7,211 nt of DNA from Pseudomonadota bacterium (GTDB taxonomy: Bacteria; Pseudomonadota; Gammaproteobacteria; Steroidobacterales; Steroidobacteraceae). The notes under the pieces were generated by a model. The model was given only the letters and a program-made list of their open reading frames with translations. It did not search any database and was not told where the DNA came from. Of the stretch, positions 6,182-7,211 are shown one piece after another (position 1 is the stretch's first letter; the number at the start of each line of letters is the position of its first letter). Location: assembly GCA_947454665.1 (NCBI GenBank), contig CANGMU010000116.1:1-7211 (forward strand), written 5' to 3'. Position numbers and translations under genes: made by a program.

Positions 6182-6997
6182 TCAGCCTTCCCCGACCTCG
6201 CCGAGGCCCGCGTCCGTCTCGACCGGCGGCGCGAGCAGCGCGGCGACTTCCTCGGCATCCAGCGCGCGGAACTGGCCCCGGCCCACCAGGCGGTCCAGCA
6301 ACAGCGGGCCGAACTGCACACGCAGCACTCGACTCACTACCCCGCCCTGGCGTTCGACCAGCGAACGCAGGTCGCGGCCATTCGCACCGCGTGTCTGGAT
6401 CTGATACCAGCGATTGGCGCCCTCGCCACCGGAAGGCTCGCAGGAGAGCACCTGCATTCGCTCGCCACTGTCGAGCTGGCCTTCCAGGATGCCCTGCACC
6501 TGTTCGAGCGACAGCTCACCGCGCAGACGCAGACTGAAGCCGATTTCCATGCCGCGCACGAGGCGCTGCAACTGCGCCGCGAAGGCGCCGTCGGAGGTCA
6601 GCAGCTCCAAGCCACCATCCGGCCGAGGCATCGGACTGATCGCGATGTATCGCTTGCCGGCGCGCGAGGGAAGTCGCTCGGCCAGCGCCGAGCCCTCTTC
6701 CTCACCTTCGCGCGGTTCGCGCAGCAGTTCGCCTGGCGAGCGGTGGCACAAGAAGGTGGCGGTCCGGTTCGTGGAAGCCTGTCGCACGAGCCGGCCATCG
6801 ATCTTGACCTGGTCGTTGCCGGCAGCCCGGCTGCCGAGCGTGGCAACCTCGCCATTGATCGTCACACGGCCCTGACGGATCCAGTCTTCGGCCTCGCGGC
6901 GCGAGGCGAGGCCCGCCCGGGCCAGGATCTTCTGAACGCGTTCCGGGACCGGCGCGGTCGCCGGCCGCGGACGCGTCGACGGCGCCTTGCGCTTCAG
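6182..6997 (-). CDS. rluB: RluB-family pseudouridine synthase homologue lacking the catalytic aspartate
   Basis: RluB makes pseudouridine 2605 of 23S rRNA in E. coli. With the CTG at 6997 the product has 271 residues: a basic leader, an S4 RNA-binding domain at about 19-65 (ERVQKILARAGLASRREAED, then GRVTINGEVATLG), and an RsuA/RluB-type domain. RluB-specific SGGEGANRWYQI (about 189-200) and GRDLRSLVERQGGVVSRVLR (about 207-226) are clear. However, the family motif GRLD with its catalytic Asp reads SPMP (121-124), in register with flanking YIAI and GLELLTSDG, and the KPxG motif reads HRSPGE (85-90). Both sides stay in frame without gaps, so this is substitution rather than a frameshift. No ATG, GTG or TTG exists between an upstream in-frame TGA and the GTG at 6865, which lies inside the S4 domain; CTG at 6997 overlaps the preceding stop as CTGA and has AGAGG 7 bases upstream. 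It is likely inactive as a synthase, with a retained RNA-binding role possible. Confidence 0.85.
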   Translation of the reverse strand: MKRKAPSTRPRPATAPVPERVQKILARAGLASRREAEDWIRQGRVTINGEVATLGSRAAGNDQVKIDGRLVRQASTNRTATFLCHRSPGELLREPREGEEEGSALAERLPSRAGKRYIAISPMPRPDGGLELLTSDGAFAAQLQRLVRGMEIGFSLRLRGELSLEQVQGILEGQLDSGERMQVLSCEPSGGEGANRWYQIQTRGANGRDLRSLVERQGGVVSRVLRVQFGPLLLDRLVGRGQFRALDAEEVAALLAPPVETDAGLGEVGEG

Positions 6998-7211
6998 GAC
7001 GCCGCCTCTTCGTCGCCAGCCGGGGCATCCGCCACGACCTCGACATCCGGCATGACATCAACCACCGCCAGCGCGGCCTCGACCTCGGCCTGAGCCTCGA
7101 CGTCGACCTGCACTTCGACTTCGACCACGACGGGCGTTTCAGCAGTTTCAGGTTCAGCCGTCGGCGCCTCCAGCGCCGCAACGGGCACTGCTTCGGCCAG
7201 CGCATCACCCA
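6994..7211 (-). CDS. scpB: Probable ScpB, acidic C-terminal tail only (cut by window edge)
   Basis: An open frame enters from the right edge and ends at TGA 6996-6994; 71 codons are visible. They encode a low-complexity acidic tail of Ala, Val, Glu and Asp with very few basic or aromatic residues (for example VVVEVEVQVDVEAQAEVEAA, ending GDEEAAS), which cannot be identified by homology. I call it scpB from context: the segregation and condensation protein B gene commonly precedes rluB and often has a variable acidic C-terminus in gammaproteobacteria. ScpB is the winged-helix kleisin partner in the SMC-ScpAB condensin that compacts chromosomes. Its stop overlaps the proposed CTG start of rluB by four bases, pointing to coupled translation. 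A GTG at 7188 is in frame but is probably internal, since the frame is open to the edge. The globular domains are outside the window. Confidence 0.6.
   Translation of the reverse strand, partial: GDALAEAVPVAALEAPTAEPETAETPVVVEVEVQVDVEAQAEVEAALAVVDVMPDVEVVADAPAGDEEAAS
7005..7009 (-). promoter_or_regulatory. Shine-Dalgarno deciding the CTG start of rluB
   Basis: AGAGG on the minus strand lies 7 bases before the CTG at 6997-6995, an ideal spacing, and inside the last codons of the upstream gene. The alternative GTG at 6865 would remove about 44 residues, including the first half of the S4 domain. This site is the main support for a CTG start. Confidence 0.5.

Noticed and set aside
5305..6321. 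338-codon minus-strand open frame opposite yciK and the 3' end of rluB
   Set aside because: Antisense shadow: Arg-, His- and Ala-rich with no domain, and it overlaps real genes on both strands.
6600..6660. Frameshift or sequencing error as the cause of the missing GRLD motif in rluB
   Set aside because: The segment has the same number of residues as in E. coli RluB and conserved residues flank it in the same frame, so a compensated double frameshift is unlikely.
6152..7093. 313-codon plus-strand open frame opposite rluB
   Set aside because: The minus frame encodes recognisable S4 and RluB segments; the plus frame has no recognisable motif and would overlap the end of yciK.
6702..7208. 168-codon minus-strand frame overlapping rluB and the acidic tail gene
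   Set aside because: Arg- and Pro-rich translation of the wrong frame; the other two minus frames carry the S4 domain and the acidic tail.

Overview
This is a stretch of ordinary G+C-rich chromosome (about two-thirds G+C by eye) from a proteobacterium, most likely a gammaproteobacterium. The placement rests on close GyrA, SerC, UbiG and YciK matches to the gammaproteobacterial forms, including GyrA numbering identical to E. coli through the active site. It also rests on gene order: gyrA divergent from ubiG-phosphatase-yciK recalls Pseudomonas, and yciK beside rluB recalls E. coli. I see no mobile element, CRISPR array, tRNA or rRNA.

Left half, minus strand (1-3919): gyrA (DNA gyrase A), then after 119 bases serC (phosphoserine aminotransferase), whose stop overlaps the start of a gene cut by the window edge that reads as serA (3-phosphoglycerate dehydrogenase). 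SerA and SerC are the first two steps of serine synthesis. serC seems to have its own extended -10 promoter, which also argues for a TTG start giving the family-typical 360 residues.

Middle (3920-4022): a 103-base divergent promoter region. gyrA has an extended -10 (TGATAGAAT). On the other strand a TATACT box lies 7 bases before the GTG of ubiG, so ubiG may be made from a leaderless mRNA.

Right half, plus strand (4023-6177): ubiG (ubiquinone O-methyltransferase), a HAD phosphatase overlapping it by 4 bases (probably the peptidoglycan-recycling enzyme MupP rather than phosphoglycolate phosphatase), and yciK (short-chain dehydrogenase). They look like one transcription unit.

Right end, minus strand (6182-7211): an rluB-like gene converges on yciK with only 4 bases between the stops. 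Upstream of it is the acidic tail of a gene that is probably scpB. This corner is the most unusual part of the window. The RluB homologue keeps its S4 domain and RluB-type C-terminal motifs but has Pro where the catalytic Asp should be, and its only start that keeps the S4 domain is a CTG overlapping the upstream TGA, behind a good Shine-Dalgarno sequence. I found no convincing wholly new system; the candidate novelty is this apparently inactive RluB and its start.
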